DNA of 64,000 bases, from assembly GCA_001600695.1 (NCBI GenBank), contig BCKQ01000018.1, positions 40,518-104,517 on the forward strand. Reading direction: 5' to 3'. Under the pieces are notes generated by a model, which was not told the DNA's origin, ran no database searches, and was given only the letters and a program-made list of their open reading frames with translations. Below, piece by piece: positions 10,667-20,899 of this stretch. This DNA is from Ascoidea asiatica. Lineage: Eukaryota > Ascomycota > Saccharomycetes > Ascoideales > Ascoideaceae. Numbering within the stretch: the first letter of the stretch is position 1; every line of letters starts with the position of its first letter. The translations under genes were made by a program, and so were the position numbers.

Positions 10667-12227
10667 GTTATTATAGATCTTATGGATTTTATATTCCTTT
10701 TTATTATTTTTGTTATATTTGTTAATGTATTTAACAAACTTCTTATTACTATTATATATATAATATATATATAATTATATATATATATGAATATGAATAT
10801 ATGAATATATTATTTAAGATTTATTCAAAATATATATTATTGAATAAATTTTATGAATTATAATTAATCTAAAATATTTAAGATTAGATTATTAATATTA
10901 TAATTATTATATATTGATAATTATTAATTAATTAATTAGATTTAAAAAATAAGAATATAAATTATTCTAATCAATGTTTTTTAAAAAGGAATTTTGGATC
11001 ATATTTATATAAAATTAAATAAATGAAATAAATAAATAAAAATATATAAATTGAATAGATATATAATTGATAAAAAAAAAAAAAGCTAAATTAATAAAAG
11101 AGTACTTTTTTTAGCATTTAGTTGTATTATCAGTTTCAATATTAACAATTAGTAATAATAATAATAATATAATGGTACTGTAGTGGTATTGATGATTTGT
11201 AGTAGTAAATTTAGTAGTGTGGTTAAAGATTAAAAAAGTGAAAAATTTTGTGTAAGCTTTTTGAAGTGATTGAGAAATCTAAAATTGATAAGTTAAATTT
11301 TTTTACAATTTTTAGTTAATTAGATAAATTATTGAAATAAAGAATGAAAATTGAAGTAAAAGAGAACTTACTCACTGTAGGTTGAATTTGCAACATGAAT
11401 AACTACATCATGTAGGCAGATAAAAATGGACTGATAAGATAAATGAAAATAAAAAAAAAACATAAAAACATAAAAAGATCAAAAGATCAAAAGATGAAAA
11501 AAAGAATGGAGATGGTAATTTACATAGTAATTTACATAAATTACATAGTAGATTACATAGTAGATTATCATTTTAGATTAAACTCACTTCAAATTCTCGA
11601 CATTTCATAAAAAGCTTTGTTTATTATCAACGAACCAGTCAGTAAACAGTCAGTAAACAGTCAGTTAATAACACTGTCACTCACCGCTGCCAAAGATCGT
11701 AAATGTCCACTCTGGAACCTATCTTATCTGGTGTGTTGTGTTGTTGTTGTTGATGTGCTGGGGACGTCGGCGCGCGCTGCAGGGCTGGCCACCGCAAAAC
11801 TGGGTTTGTGCTGGTTCGAATTTGTGCTTTTCTTTTCCTTTTTACGGTGCTTGGGGCAGGACTGCGATGGAATCGTGACTGGAGTGAGAGTTGATTGCTG
11901 AGTTTGGTGCTGAGTTTGGTGCGCTGAAATGGTGCGTTTCCAACGAGACACGCTGGAATAAGTGCGCGCCAGTGGCCCAGGGCAAATCTGGCGTCGAAAG
12001 AATCAAATCCAGCCAATGAGGAGGCGTTGTCGGTGGCTTGGGTTTAGCAGAGTTTAGCAGAGTTTTAGATCCAACGACTGCGAGCAGTGAAAGCAGCTTC
12101 GTTGACTTTAGCACTTTTCTGCACCACAAACTGGTTCTGTTTACAAGGAACACTCAATCCGAAACAAGATTCTGGTGTTTTGATTGCCAAGGCGCACACC
12201 TCGTCGATAGGAGCTCAACCACACCCA

Positions 12228-12294
12228 CAGTACAGTACTACAGTACTACAGTACTACAGTACTACAGTACCTCTCTCTCTCTCTCTCTCTCTCT
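12228..12294. repeat. Compound microsatellite: 8-bp CAGTACTA repeats then (CT)n
   Basis: About five 8-bp units (CAGTACTA) are directly followed by about 12 CT dinucleotides, inside the GC island upstream of the transporter gene. Confidence 0.9.
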
Positions 12295-12500
12295 CACTCT
12301 GCTGTGGTGTGGTCTGAGTTACCCTCCGTTGCTCCACTCACTTCACTTTTCTTCTCTTCTCTGCCATCACTTCGGATCTAGCTCTGCGTCTGGGTTTGTG
12401 TTTACAGCAGGGTAATTCAAAAACACTCAAAATTTCCCTTTATTTTCGTTTGATCTTTGAGTTCTTTCTTTTGTCACTGACTATTCTTGGCAATTAATTA

Positions 12501-12550
12501 CCAATAAATACCAATAAATACCAATAAATACCAATAAATACCAATAATTT
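12501..12550. repeat. 10-bp tandem repeat CCAATAAATA
   Basis: Four perfect copies plus a partial fifth are followed by two or three related units of about 11 bp with GCTAATAATTT. Each unit contains CCAAT, the core of the HAP-complex site, though an AT-rich repeat may simply contain it by chance. Confidence 0.9.
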
Positions 12551-13074
12551 GCTAATAATTTGCTAATAGTTTTCTAATAATTTGTTAAATCATGCAAGAA
12601 AAGTTTAATTAACCTCAAACTGATTAGATTAGATTCCAAATTAGGTACCGTAATTATGGTCTCCAAACTATTTTACAAATAATTTTAATTTTATTCTTTT
12701 TTTTTTTTTTTTTTTTTTCAAAAAATGCAATAATAACTTATATTAAATTTTGTTTATAAAAAAAATAATTAAACTCAAAGCCTTGTAATAATCTAATTTC
12801 ATTTACAACCAACCAGATAATCTTATACAATAAAATAAGATAAACTTTTTTACTTATTTCATATCTTAAACCCTTGTTTTAAAAAAAAAATCATACTAGT
12901 AGTATTGTATATAAACAAAAACAAAAATAAAAATAAAAACAAAAACAAACTCACTAAAGAAACCGAAAATAAATTAAAAACAATCAATCTTTAAAATAAA
13001 ATTAAAAATAAGGCTAAATTTTGAAGAAATAAGAAAACCCCAAGAAATATAAAAAAAAATTAATTAAATAAATT

Positions 13075-13830
13075 TTAACAACTAATTAGATTAACAACCC
13101 TTAAATGAACTTTAGAACATTGAGAATCTAAATATGAATCATATAAATTATAAAAAGTTCCGGATAAACATTGATAAAATATATCATTATTACCAATTGC
13201 AAGATATCCATCGGGTGTTATTGACCATCCTAATGCATATATTGCTCCTGATTGTGGTATTGGTCCATCAAATTGAAATTGTCTATTTGCAACAATTGAT
13301 CCAATTCTATTTTCTGAATCAATTAATATACTATTTTTTAAAATCATTGATAATGTAGAATTTGTTGAACATGATGCATAACTTACATAATCTGAACTTG
13401 AACTTGAACTTGAATCTGATGTAGTTGATGTTGATGTTTCTGTTGAATCTATAAAATACTCTGTAGTTGTTTCACTTTCTTTCTCTTCTTCTTCTTCTTC
13501 TTTAATACTACTAGTTTCAATACTTGTATCTGATGTAGCACTTGGTGTTGTGAAATAATATGTTGTTGTAGCTAATGTTGTTTCTTCTTCTCTTTTTGCA
13601 AATGTATTTGTAGTAGTACTTGTACTTGTACTTGTACTTGTAGTAATTGGTAATATTGCAATTCCAAATGATGTTTTATAATTTGTTAATCCATTAGAAT
13701 ATGTTGTATTTGGTGTTAATGTGGTCCAATCTTCTTCTGATGATAAATATTCTCCAAAAATTTTATTAATATTAATTATTCCAAGAATTGAAATTTTAAT
13801 TATTTTTATTTTTAAAAATTTCATCTTCAT
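13075..13830 (-). CDS. PIR-type cell-wall protein lacking the internal PIR repeat
   Basis: A secreted protein of 251 residues. The N terminus is basic then hydrophobic, as in a signal peptide. A KR dipeptide in FAKREEE suits Kex2 cleavage. A Ser/Thr-rich middle follows. The C-terminal domain has cysteines at 154, 221, 238 and 251, which is exactly the C-X66-C-X16-C-X12-C pattern of the Pir1/Hsp150/Cis3 family. It also contains the family blocks [22 protein letters not shown] and [14 protein letters not shown]. The Q-containing repeat (SQIxDGQxQ) whose Gln forms the alkali-labile link to beta-1,3-glucan is absent. No GPI signal is seen. Attachment, if any, may be through the Cys domain as proposed for repeat-poor PIR relatives. 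A second Met at codon 3 could also start translation. Confidence 0.9.
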   Translation of the reverse strand: MKMKFLKIKIIKISILGIININKIFGEYLSSEEDWTTLTPNTTYSNGLTNYKTSFGIAILPITTSTSTSTSTTTNTFAKREEETTLATTTYYFTTPSATSDTSIETSSIKEEEEEEKESETTTEYFIDSTETSTSTTSDSSSSSSSDYVSYASCSTNSTLSMILKNSILIDSENRIGSIVANRQFQFDGPIPQSGAIYALGWSITPDGYLAIGNNDIFYQCLSGTFYNLYDSYLDSQCSKVHLRVVNLISC

Positions 13831-14886
13831 TTATATATTTAATTATCTTTAATTATCTTTAATTTATTAATATTATAATAACTTATATTATATCTAACAA
13901 TAATCAAGAAAAGAGAAGAAAAGAAAATTATCAAGATGATTACTATTAGAATATATATATATGAATTGTAAAAAAATGAAATTTTAATTCAATTATTTTA
14001 TAATTTTAATCAAATCATGGTTTTATTTATTATCAATAGTTCTAGACCATATTATAAATATCATTCTCTTAAAATTCCATCTATAACTGTAATTGTAATT
14101 GTAATTGTAATTGTAATTTTTTAAATTGCTGGATGAAAAATAAAATAGACGACTTAAATTAAATAACAATAACAATAACAATGAAAATTAAAATTAAAAT
14201 CTCGTCTATAATACGGTTTATCACATTCCGGAGCAAGGATTGTATTTTAATATTTAATTACATTTCCTGGATCAAATCCGTAAAAGCGGATTAACCTCCC
14301 ATTGGAATGGAACCGAGATTAATGTTTTAAAGAAAAAAAAGTCAATGCAAGAAAATGGTAAAAAAAAAAAAAAGAGAGATAACCTTAAATGATTATAAAC
14401 TAAATAATTATTATATTGTATATTCATTAGCAATTTGGCCTCGATATATATATACTTACTATATACTTACTAAAAAGTTTTTTATTTTAGGAAATTGATA
14501 ATTAAAATGGTTAATATAAATTTATAAATCTTAATTGAATAATAAAAGACCTTTTAAATCTTATTTTTTTAATAATATTCAATTATTTTAAAATTTATCA
14601 TATAATTTAGGTCTTGGTCTTGATCTTGGTCTCTTATTGAAATTTTAAATAATGTTTTATATATGTTTTATTTTATTTTATTTTATTTATAATTAAATAA
14701 TTAATAGTCATTTATATGATTGAAAATATAGAAATTGATTAAAAATCATTTAAATATAAATTGAATTTGATTAATAAATTGATAGAAAGTAATTTGATAT
14801 AAATAGTTGAAAATATTTATATATTTGAAATTACTTTTTATTTTATTTTATTTACATTCTAACTTTATCATTATATAATCACCAAA
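13831..14886. promoter_or_regulatory. Divergent intergenic region
   Basis: Shared upstream region of the PIR-type gene (minus) and the small orphan gene (plus). It is AT-rich, with a short TGTAAT hexamer repeat at about 14089-14118 and TTTTA pentamer repeats at about 14670-14690. No GC island of the kind seen elsewhere and no RNA gene was recognised. Confidence 0.5.
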
Positions 14887-15240
14887 ATGAATATCTCAGA
14901 AATTCAAACATTTGATTATCCATTTGAAAATAATAAATCAATAATAACAAAAGCAAGATTACCATATATAATAATAAATAATAAAAATTTAAATAATATA
15001 TTTTTATGTATTAGATTATTTTTTTTTAAAGAAATTAAAAATAATAATTTTAAAAAAATTTTAATAAATAATTTTATTGAATATTCAAAAATTTTTATAA
15101 ATAAAAATTCAATTAAATTTATTGCAGAAATTTCAAATAATTTAATTAAATATTTAGGTATTTATGAAATTGAATTTAATATTTATAATTCTTTTGGAAT
15201 TTTAATAATTTCAAAAAAAAATACATTTAATGTTATTTAA
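14887..15240 (+). CDS. Small protein of unknown function
   Basis: An open frame of 117 codons with the same strongly AT-biased codon use as the surrounding genes (Ile ATT/ATA, Leu TTA, Asn AAT, Lys AAA) and an A-rich ATG context (accaaaATG). The protein is rich in Ile, Asn, Phe and Lys, with alternating hydrophobic stretches (residues ~36-48 and ~83-110). It has no obvious signal peptide or long membrane segment. I do not recognise a family. The N-terminal half begins with a short acidic segment and a DYPFEN motif. It could be a fast-evolving small subunit of a conserved complex. A chance frame is possible in such AT-rich DNA, but the lack of overlap with another gene favours a real one. Confidence 0.55.
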   Translation: MNISEIQTFDYPFENNKSIITKARLPYIIINNKNLNNIFLCIRLFFFKEIKNNNFKKILINNFIEYSKIFINKNSIKFIAEISNNLIKYLGIYEIEFNIYNSFGILIISKKNTFNVI

Positions 15241-16191
15241 ATTAAATTATATTCAATTTGTTTATTAGAACAATTGAAAAAAAAAACATATATTATATTA
15301 TAAATCTCATTTAAGTGTTTTATATTTGCATTTCATTCTTTTTTTTTTTGCTAGATCTACTTCATTTCATTTCTTTGATTCAATTATATCTCATTCTTTT
15401 TGCATTTTTATTATACTTTACATATATTACTCACTTAAAATATTTTTTAGAATCTTTATATATCTCTTCTTCAATAAATACAATTAATACAATAAGCTTC
15501 AAAAGAAAACACCATTACATAATCATTACGTAATTATCCAACAGTTCTGAATTCCTGGATAAATAACAAAGAACTTAACAATGAAAAAGACAGAAAAGAC
15601 AGACCCTCAAAATGCAGCGCAACTTTAAAACGGCAGAACTGGCAAAGTTGACACAGACACAAAAAGACACAAAAAGACACATGATTCGGGTGTCCACCCA
15701 CACAGCTGGTTCTCTTCTTCTTCCCCTCCCGAGTGAACGTAAACGACCCATAATACCAGTGCAGTGGTTCTTGCTCCATTCCCAGTTTTGTTGAACCACT
15801 CCCAACCCAACAATCGACGCCCGCTGATCTCACCCTGTGAAAAGCACCAGACCTCTGCCAGACCTCTGCCAAACCCCTGCCAGACCCCTCCCACGGTGGA
15901 ACTTCATTTCATTGCCACCCCCGACACCGACGGCTCTCGTGCGCTGAGTTTTATCATCAGGCTCTTTTCATTAGCACCTCGCATTTACTGCTTACTGTAC
16001 TGTACTATTTCTCATATTTTTCCTTTATTTATATTCTCATATTGCTCCATTAATTCATTTATCAACAAAAATATCGATAATTTATAAATTATATTATAAA
16101 TTATATTCTCTATACAAATAGACATTTCATTCAATATTCTATCTATCAATATATCTATTCATCAAATTAATTTATTTATATATATATATAA
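15241..16191. promoter_or_regulatory. Upstream region of the FAA1/FAA4-like gene with a GC island
   Basis: AT-rich except for a GC-rich island at about 15570-15990, ending 200 bp before the ATG. The island contains short direct repeats (ACACAAAAAG at about 15659-15680 and CAGACC(C/T)CTGCC units at about 15848-15885). Overlapping open frames on both strands in the island show no domain. No RNA gene was seen. Confidence 0.5.
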
Positions 16192-18294
16192 ATGTTTTCA
16201 AAACAATTAATTAATGTTCCAGTTGGTGAAGCAAAACCTGGAGAAACTGCTCCACGTAGAAATTATAGAACAAAAGATGCTGAAATAATAAGACCAAATG
16301 ATTCAAAAGCTTCAACTTTATATGAATTTATGATTGAATGTTTAAATAAAAATAAAAATTTAAATTGTATGGGTTGGAGAAATTTAATTGAAATTCATGA
16401 AGAAAAAAAATTAATTAAAAAAAAAATTAATGGTGAAATTAAAGAAATTGAAAAAATTTGGTTATATTATGAATTAAGTAATTATAATTATATTACAAAA
16501 TCTGAATTAAATATTTTATTTCATAATCTTGGTAAAGGTTTAATAAATTTAGGTTTAAAACCAAATTCTCAAGAAAAATTACATATTTTTGCTTCAACTT
16601 CTCAAAAATGGTTACAAATTTTTATGGCTTCATTTTCTCAATCTATACCAATTGTTACTGCTTATGATACTTTAGGTGAAAAAGGTTTAACACATTCTTT
16701 AGTTGAAACTGGTTCTTCTGCAATTTTTACAAATAATAATTTATTATCAAAATTAATTAATCCTTTAATTTCTTCAAAAAATGTAAAATTTATAATTCAT
16801 GATGAATTAATTGATCCAAATGATAAAAGACAAAATGGTAAAATTTTTAAATTTGCAAATGATGCAAAATTAAAAATTCAAAAAATTAGACCTGATATTC
16901 AATTTATAACTTTTAATCAACTTTTAAAATTAGGTGAAAAAAATTTAAAAAAAATTAATTTAAATTTACCAAAACCAAATGATATTGCTTGTATAATGTA
17001 TACATCAGGTTCAACAGGTATACCAAAAGGTGTAATTTTAACTCATAAAAATATTTTAGCAGGAGTTTCTGGTTTAACTGTAATTATTGATAAAACAAAA
17101 ATTAATGAAAATGATAAAATTATTTCATTTTTACCTTTAGCTCATATATTTGAATTAATGTTTGAATTTATTTCATTTTGGTGGGGTGGTATAATTGGTT
17201 ATGCAGGTGTTAAAACAATTTCTGATACATCTGTAAGAAATTGTGTTGGTGATATGAAAGAATTTAAACCAACTGTAATGGTTGGAGTTGCTGCAGTTTG
17301 GGAAGCAATTAGAAAAGGAATTTTATCACAATTAAATAATTTACCACCTTTAAGTCAAAAATTATTTTGGATTGCATTTAAATCAAAAATTTTTTTAAAA
17401 AATAATCATTTACCATTTTCAAATATTTTTGATATAATTTTTAAAAAAATTAAAGCTGCAACTGGTGGACAATTACGTCAAATTTTAAATGGTGGTGGAC
17501 CAATTTCTTTAGAAACTCAAATTTTTATTTCAACTTTAATTTCTCCATTATTAATTGGTTATGGTTTAACAGAAACTGTTGCAAATACAACTGTTTTAGC
17601 ACCTGATTATTTTGAATTTAATGTTGCAGGAATGTTAACTGGTTCAATTACTGTTAAATTAATTGATGTACCTGAAGCTAATTATTTTGCAAAAAATAAT
17701 CAAGGTGAAATTTTAATTCATGGTGCACCAGTAACTCCAGGTTATTTAAATAATGAAAAAGAAAATAAAGAAGCTTTTACAAATGATGGTTGGTTTTGTA
17801 CTGGAGATATTGGTGAATGGACTTCAACTGGACAATTAAAAGTTATAGATAGAAAAAAAAATTTAGTTAAAACTGCAAATGGTGAATATATTGCTTTAGA
17901 AAAATTAGAATCTAATTATAGATCAAATCCATTAGTTGCAAATATATGTTGTTATGCAGATCCAACAAAAGTTAAACCAATTGCAATTGTTGTTCCAAAT
18001 GAACCAATTTTAAAAAAACTTGCTGTTGATATTGGACTTTATAAAAATATTGAAGATGTTGAAATTCATGAAATTCTTAATAATAAAAAATTAAAAGATG
18101 CAGTAACAAAAGAATTAATTAAAACTGGTTCTGCTTTAGGTTTAGCTGGTATTGAACTTCTTTTAGGTGTTGTTTTATTAGATGAAGAATGGACTCCAGA
18201 TAATGGAATGCTTTCTGCTGCTCAAAAATTACAACGTCGTGTTATATTAGAAGATTGTAAAGATAAAGTTGAAGCTGTTTATAAAGAAAATTAA
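16192..18294 (+). CDS. FAA1: Long-chain fatty-acid-CoA ligase (Faa1/Faa4 type)
   Basis: Activates long-chain fatty acids (ATP + CoA + fatty acid to acyl-CoA, AMP and PPi) for lipid synthesis and import, in cytosol and at lipid droplets or plasma membrane. At 700 residues it equals S. cerevisiae Faa1. Matches run the whole length: PVGEAKPGETAPRRNYR at the N terminus, TAYDTLGEKGL, the AMP-binding P-loop YTSGSTGIPKG at residues 270-280, FLPLAHIFE, IGYGLTET, DGWFCTGDIGEW and the fatty-acyl signature DRKKNLVKTANGEYIALEK. There is no peroxisomal tripeptide (ends KEN), unlike the two FAA2-like genes further right. FAA1 and FAA4 are paralogues in S. cerevisiae, so the symbol means the FAA1/FAA4 lineage. 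A GC island lies 200-620 bp upstream. Confidence 0.93.
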   Translation: MFSKQLINVPVGEAKPGETAPRRNYRTKDAEIIRPNDSKASTLYEFMIECLNKNKNLNCMGWRNLIEIHEEKKLIKKKINGEIKEIEKIWLYYELSNYNYITKSELNILFHNLGKGLINLGLKPNSQEKLHIFASTSQKWLQIFMASFSQSIPIVTAYDTLGEKGLTHSLVETGSSAIFTNNNLLSKLINPLISSKNVKFIIHDELIDPNDKRQNGKIFKFANDAKLKIQKIRPDIQFITFNQLLKLGEKNLKKINLNLPKPNDIACIMYTSGSTGIPKGVILTHKNILAGVSGLTVIIDKTKINENDKIISFLPLAHIFELMFEFISFWWGGIIGYAGVKTISDTSVRNCVGDMKEFKPTVMVGVAAVWEAIRKGILSQLNNLPPLSQKLFWIAFKSKIFLKNNHLPFSNIFDIIFKKIKAATGGQLRQILNGGGPISLETQIFISTLISPLLIGYGLTETVANTTVLAPDYFEFNVAGMLTGSITVKLIDVPEANYFAKNNQGEILIHGAPVTPGYLNNEKENKEAFTNDGWFCTGDIGEWTSTGQLKVIDRKKNLVKTANGEYIALEKLESNYRSNPLVANICCYADPTKVKPIAIVVPNEPILKKLAVDIGLYKNIEDVEIHEILNNKKLKDAVTKELIKTGSALGLAGIELLLGVVLLDEEWTPDNGMLSAAQKLQRRVILEDCKDKVEAVYKEN

Positions 18295-19588
18295 TCTTCT
18301 TTTTTTTTCTTTTTTTTTTTAATTTATTCTTTTTTTTTTTACTAAATTTGTTTAAAATAAAAAAACAAAATATTTCACTTCTTTTTTTCACTTTATCTTT
18401 TTGTTATTGTTTCTTTTTGTTTCTCATTCTTTGAGATTACTTATAACTTAATCTGTTTTAACATTTAATTTGTGCGCGCCTTATATAATACTTTTGTTTT
18501 AGCTTTTAAAATATATTTTGTTCAAAAAAGCTTTTGAATTTAATTTACATTTCTTCTTATAATTATTTATTGCTATGCTACTTTTGATTATATTAAAAAA
18601 AACAGGGGTTAGAAATAATTCAATCCAATTATTTGGGTCTTGATGTGGTTTGTGGGGGTGGCGTGCTTGGCCTCTGACGTATTTGCCACTATTTTGGAAA
18701 GAGGCCGAAAGCCATGTGACCTGTTATTATTTTTGATTTTGTATTTGTATTTGTATTTGTATTTGTATGTGAGCACAAAACCACCACAAAGCACTAAAAT
18801 AAAGGTTTATTTTCTTGTTTACCATTAATGCAATCATTTCACAAAGACAATAAAGAAGAAGAAGAATAAGAAGAAGAAGAAATAGTTCTTTGATCGGTTA
18901 TATGAAGATGAATTAGTAATAATTTTGGTGTCAATGAATCAGTGAATCCGGTTATAGCAGTTTAAAGTACTATTAATTAGTATCATACTAAATTATATTT
19001 TACCATTGGGCGTTTCGTAAATAGAGTAAAAATGGCTGTTTTTTGTAATTGAAGATAGAGTCTTATAAAAAATTTATTTATTTTCAATGAATAAAGAGGT
19101 TCATATTTTTACTTACTCACAATTTGTATATTCTCTGACTTCTTTTTTTTGGAAATGTTTTGTATAAAATTTGTCAAAATTTTGATAGCGCTTTGATAGC
19201 GCTTAGTCAAATAAGTTAGTTCAGATATGAATAATGAAAGAAGATATTGAATTTTAATCCATTTACAAAAGAAAAGATGGTTTTTTATTTTTAATAAAAG
19301 CATTATATTTAAAAATTGTTCATTAAATGAAATAAAAAAAAGTAAATAAAAAATAAAATTGAGGTATAATTTATATAAATCTAGCAAGAATGAAAAATAA
19401 TCGAAATTAATTGATTATTAAACTAATTAGAATAAATAGAGAAATCTATTGAAGAATGGAAAAAGAATAGAAGAAAAGAATAGAAGAAAATTGAGATATT
19501 ATTTTAATTTCAATTTATTTGAGGAATTCGACATTTTTGAATCATTATTAATTACCATTGAATTATCATAATTAATTTTTTTTAAAAG
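18295..19588. other. Convergent intergenic region
   Basis: Lies between the 3' ends of the FAA1-like gene and the orphan membrane gene. T-rich tracts follow the FAA1 stop. A small GC-richer patch lies at about 18640-18720 and a TTTGTA hexamer repeat at about 18735-18767. A frame at 19109-19387 (minus) starts at TTG and is not called. No RNA gene was recognised. Confidence 0.5.
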
Positions 19589-20899
19589 CTATATAAAAGA
19601 ATAAATTGATAATAAAAATGTTATAATAATTACAAATGTTATAATTAAATCAAATGTTGAAAAAACTTGAATAATTAATTTAAATAATGAATCAAAATCA
19701 AAATATTTTATAAATTCATTTAAATTATTTAAAGTTAATAATGATAATATATGATTTAATTTAAATTTAATTAATTGAATTAATAAATTTAATATAGAAT
19801 TTGAATTTGAATTTGAATTTGAATTTATACTATTTTCTAATTTTAAAAATGATAAAATTATTTGATTAATTGAATTAATTGATAAATTATTTAATTTTAA
19901 ATTATTAAATTTTAATATAATATTATTAAAATATAATGAATTTGATTTTGAATTTAAATCAATAAAATAAATTAATCCAGTAATATTATAAAAAATATTT
20001 TGAAATAAATTATTAAATAATATTAAAATTTCTATAATTATTAAAGATTTAAAAAAATTTAAAAGTAAATGAAAAATATTATTTTTTTTAAATTTTAATG
20101 AAATTTTTTTATTTGATTTTAAAATTATAAAAAAATTAAATATAAAAATAAATGTGAAATAAATTGAGAATAATTTATTTGTTGAATATATTGAATTGAA
20201 TATAAAATTTGAGAAAAGAATAAAATTATTAATTCTTTTAATTAATTTTATTATTGCTAATTTATTTGAATGAGTAATTAAAATTTCTTTATCTCCAATT
20301 TCAAAAAATGATGATGATGAGGAAGAAGATGATGACGAGTGAGAAGAAGGTTTGAATAAAAGATTATCTTTTCTTATATCTGACTTTTTCTTGAAATCAA
20401 GTTCATAATCTAATTCATAATCATAATTTTCTTCCAATTCTTGTTCTATATCTTGTTCTTGTTCATGTTCATGTTCATGAAAATGATCTTCTTCTGGATA
20501 ATAACCTTCTTGATCTTCATCTTGAATTGAATCTGGATCATAATAATAATCTACACCAAATGGAGTTGAAATTTGTGAAGAAATTGAAATGGAATTTGAA
20601 TTTGAATTTGAATTTGAATTAATTAATGAATTATAAAATATATAAGAATATAATAATAATTGAATTGATAAAATTATAATTAAATTAAATATAAATAAAT
20701 TTAATAAATTTGATTCATAATTAAAAAAAGATTTTTCATTAATACAATTTTCTATATTTTCATTATTTTCTATTTCATCTTTTTCATCAATATCTTTTAA
20801 ATCTTTGATGTCTTTGATATCTTTAATATCTTTAATATCTTCCATTTTTTCGATATTTTTATGATTATTAGAGAAAATATTATTGAAGAAAGTTAACAT
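19589..20899 (-). CDS. Predicted multi-pass membrane protein of unknown function
   Basis: A 436-residue protein. An N-terminal segment has repeated (I/L)KD tripeptides (about residues 20-40). A first hydrophobic segment follows at about 70-95, then an Asn-Ser dipeptide run, a strongly acidic His/Glu region (HEHEHEQEQDIEQE, about 140-175) and a Ser run. Several hydrophobic segments lie at about 230-315, and a C-terminal membrane anchor ends in IYSFI. The layout suggests an organelle or ER membrane protein with an acidic loop. I recognise no family. Low-complexity sections make homology hard to see. Codon use and length without stops support a real gene. Confidence 0.7.
   Translation of the reverse strand: MLTFFNNIFSNNHKNIEKMEDIKDIKDIKDIKDLKDIDEKDEIENNENIENCINEKSFFNYESNLLNLFIFNLIIILSIQLLLYSYIFYNSLINSNSNSNSNSISISSQISTPFGVDYYYDPDSIQDEDQEGYYPEEDHFHEHEHEQEQDIEQELEENYDYELDYELDFKKKSDIRKDNLLFKPSSHSSSSSSSSSSFFEIGDKEILITHSNKLAIIKLIKRINNFILFSNFIFNSIYSTNKLFSIYFTFIFIFNFFIILKSNKKISLKFKKNNIFHLLLNFFKSLIIIEILILFNNLFQNIFYNITGLIYFIDLNSKSNSLYFNNIILKFNNLKLNNLSINSINQIILSFLKLENSINSNSNSNSNSILNLLIQLIKFKLNHILSLLTLNNLNEFIKYFDFDSLFKLIIQVFSTFDLIITFVIIITFLLSIYSFI

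Larger units (their letters stand above)
10667..13074. promoter_or_regulatory. 2.4-kb intergenic region with a GC island and several simple repeats
   Basis: Upstream region of the transporter and downstream region of the PIR-type gene. A GC-rich island spans about 11690-12420, in sharp contrast to the AT-rich flanks. Inside it are a compound repeat at 12228-12294 and overlapping open frames on both strands with no recognisable product. A 10-bp CCAATAAATA repeat follows at 12501-12550. A T-run lies near 12700-12720. No RNA gene was recognised. Confidence 0.5.

Noticed and set aside
11811-11821. GGTTCGAAT resembling a tRNA B box
   Set aside because: No A box at suitable distance and no cloverleaf could be drawn, so no tRNA is called. 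Other TTCGA occurrences (for example near 31835) also fail.
11617-12415. Open frames on both strands in the GC island
   Set aside because: GC-rich DNA has few stop codons by chance here. Frames overlap on both strands and end in microsatellite sequence.
15534-16087. Open frames of up to 112 codons upstream of the FAA1-like gene
   Set aside because: They lie on both strands of one GC island with no recognisable product and unlike-gene codon use.
19109-19387. 92-codon minus-strand frame
   Set aside because: Starts with TTG, hydrophobic by base composition, in a convergent gap.
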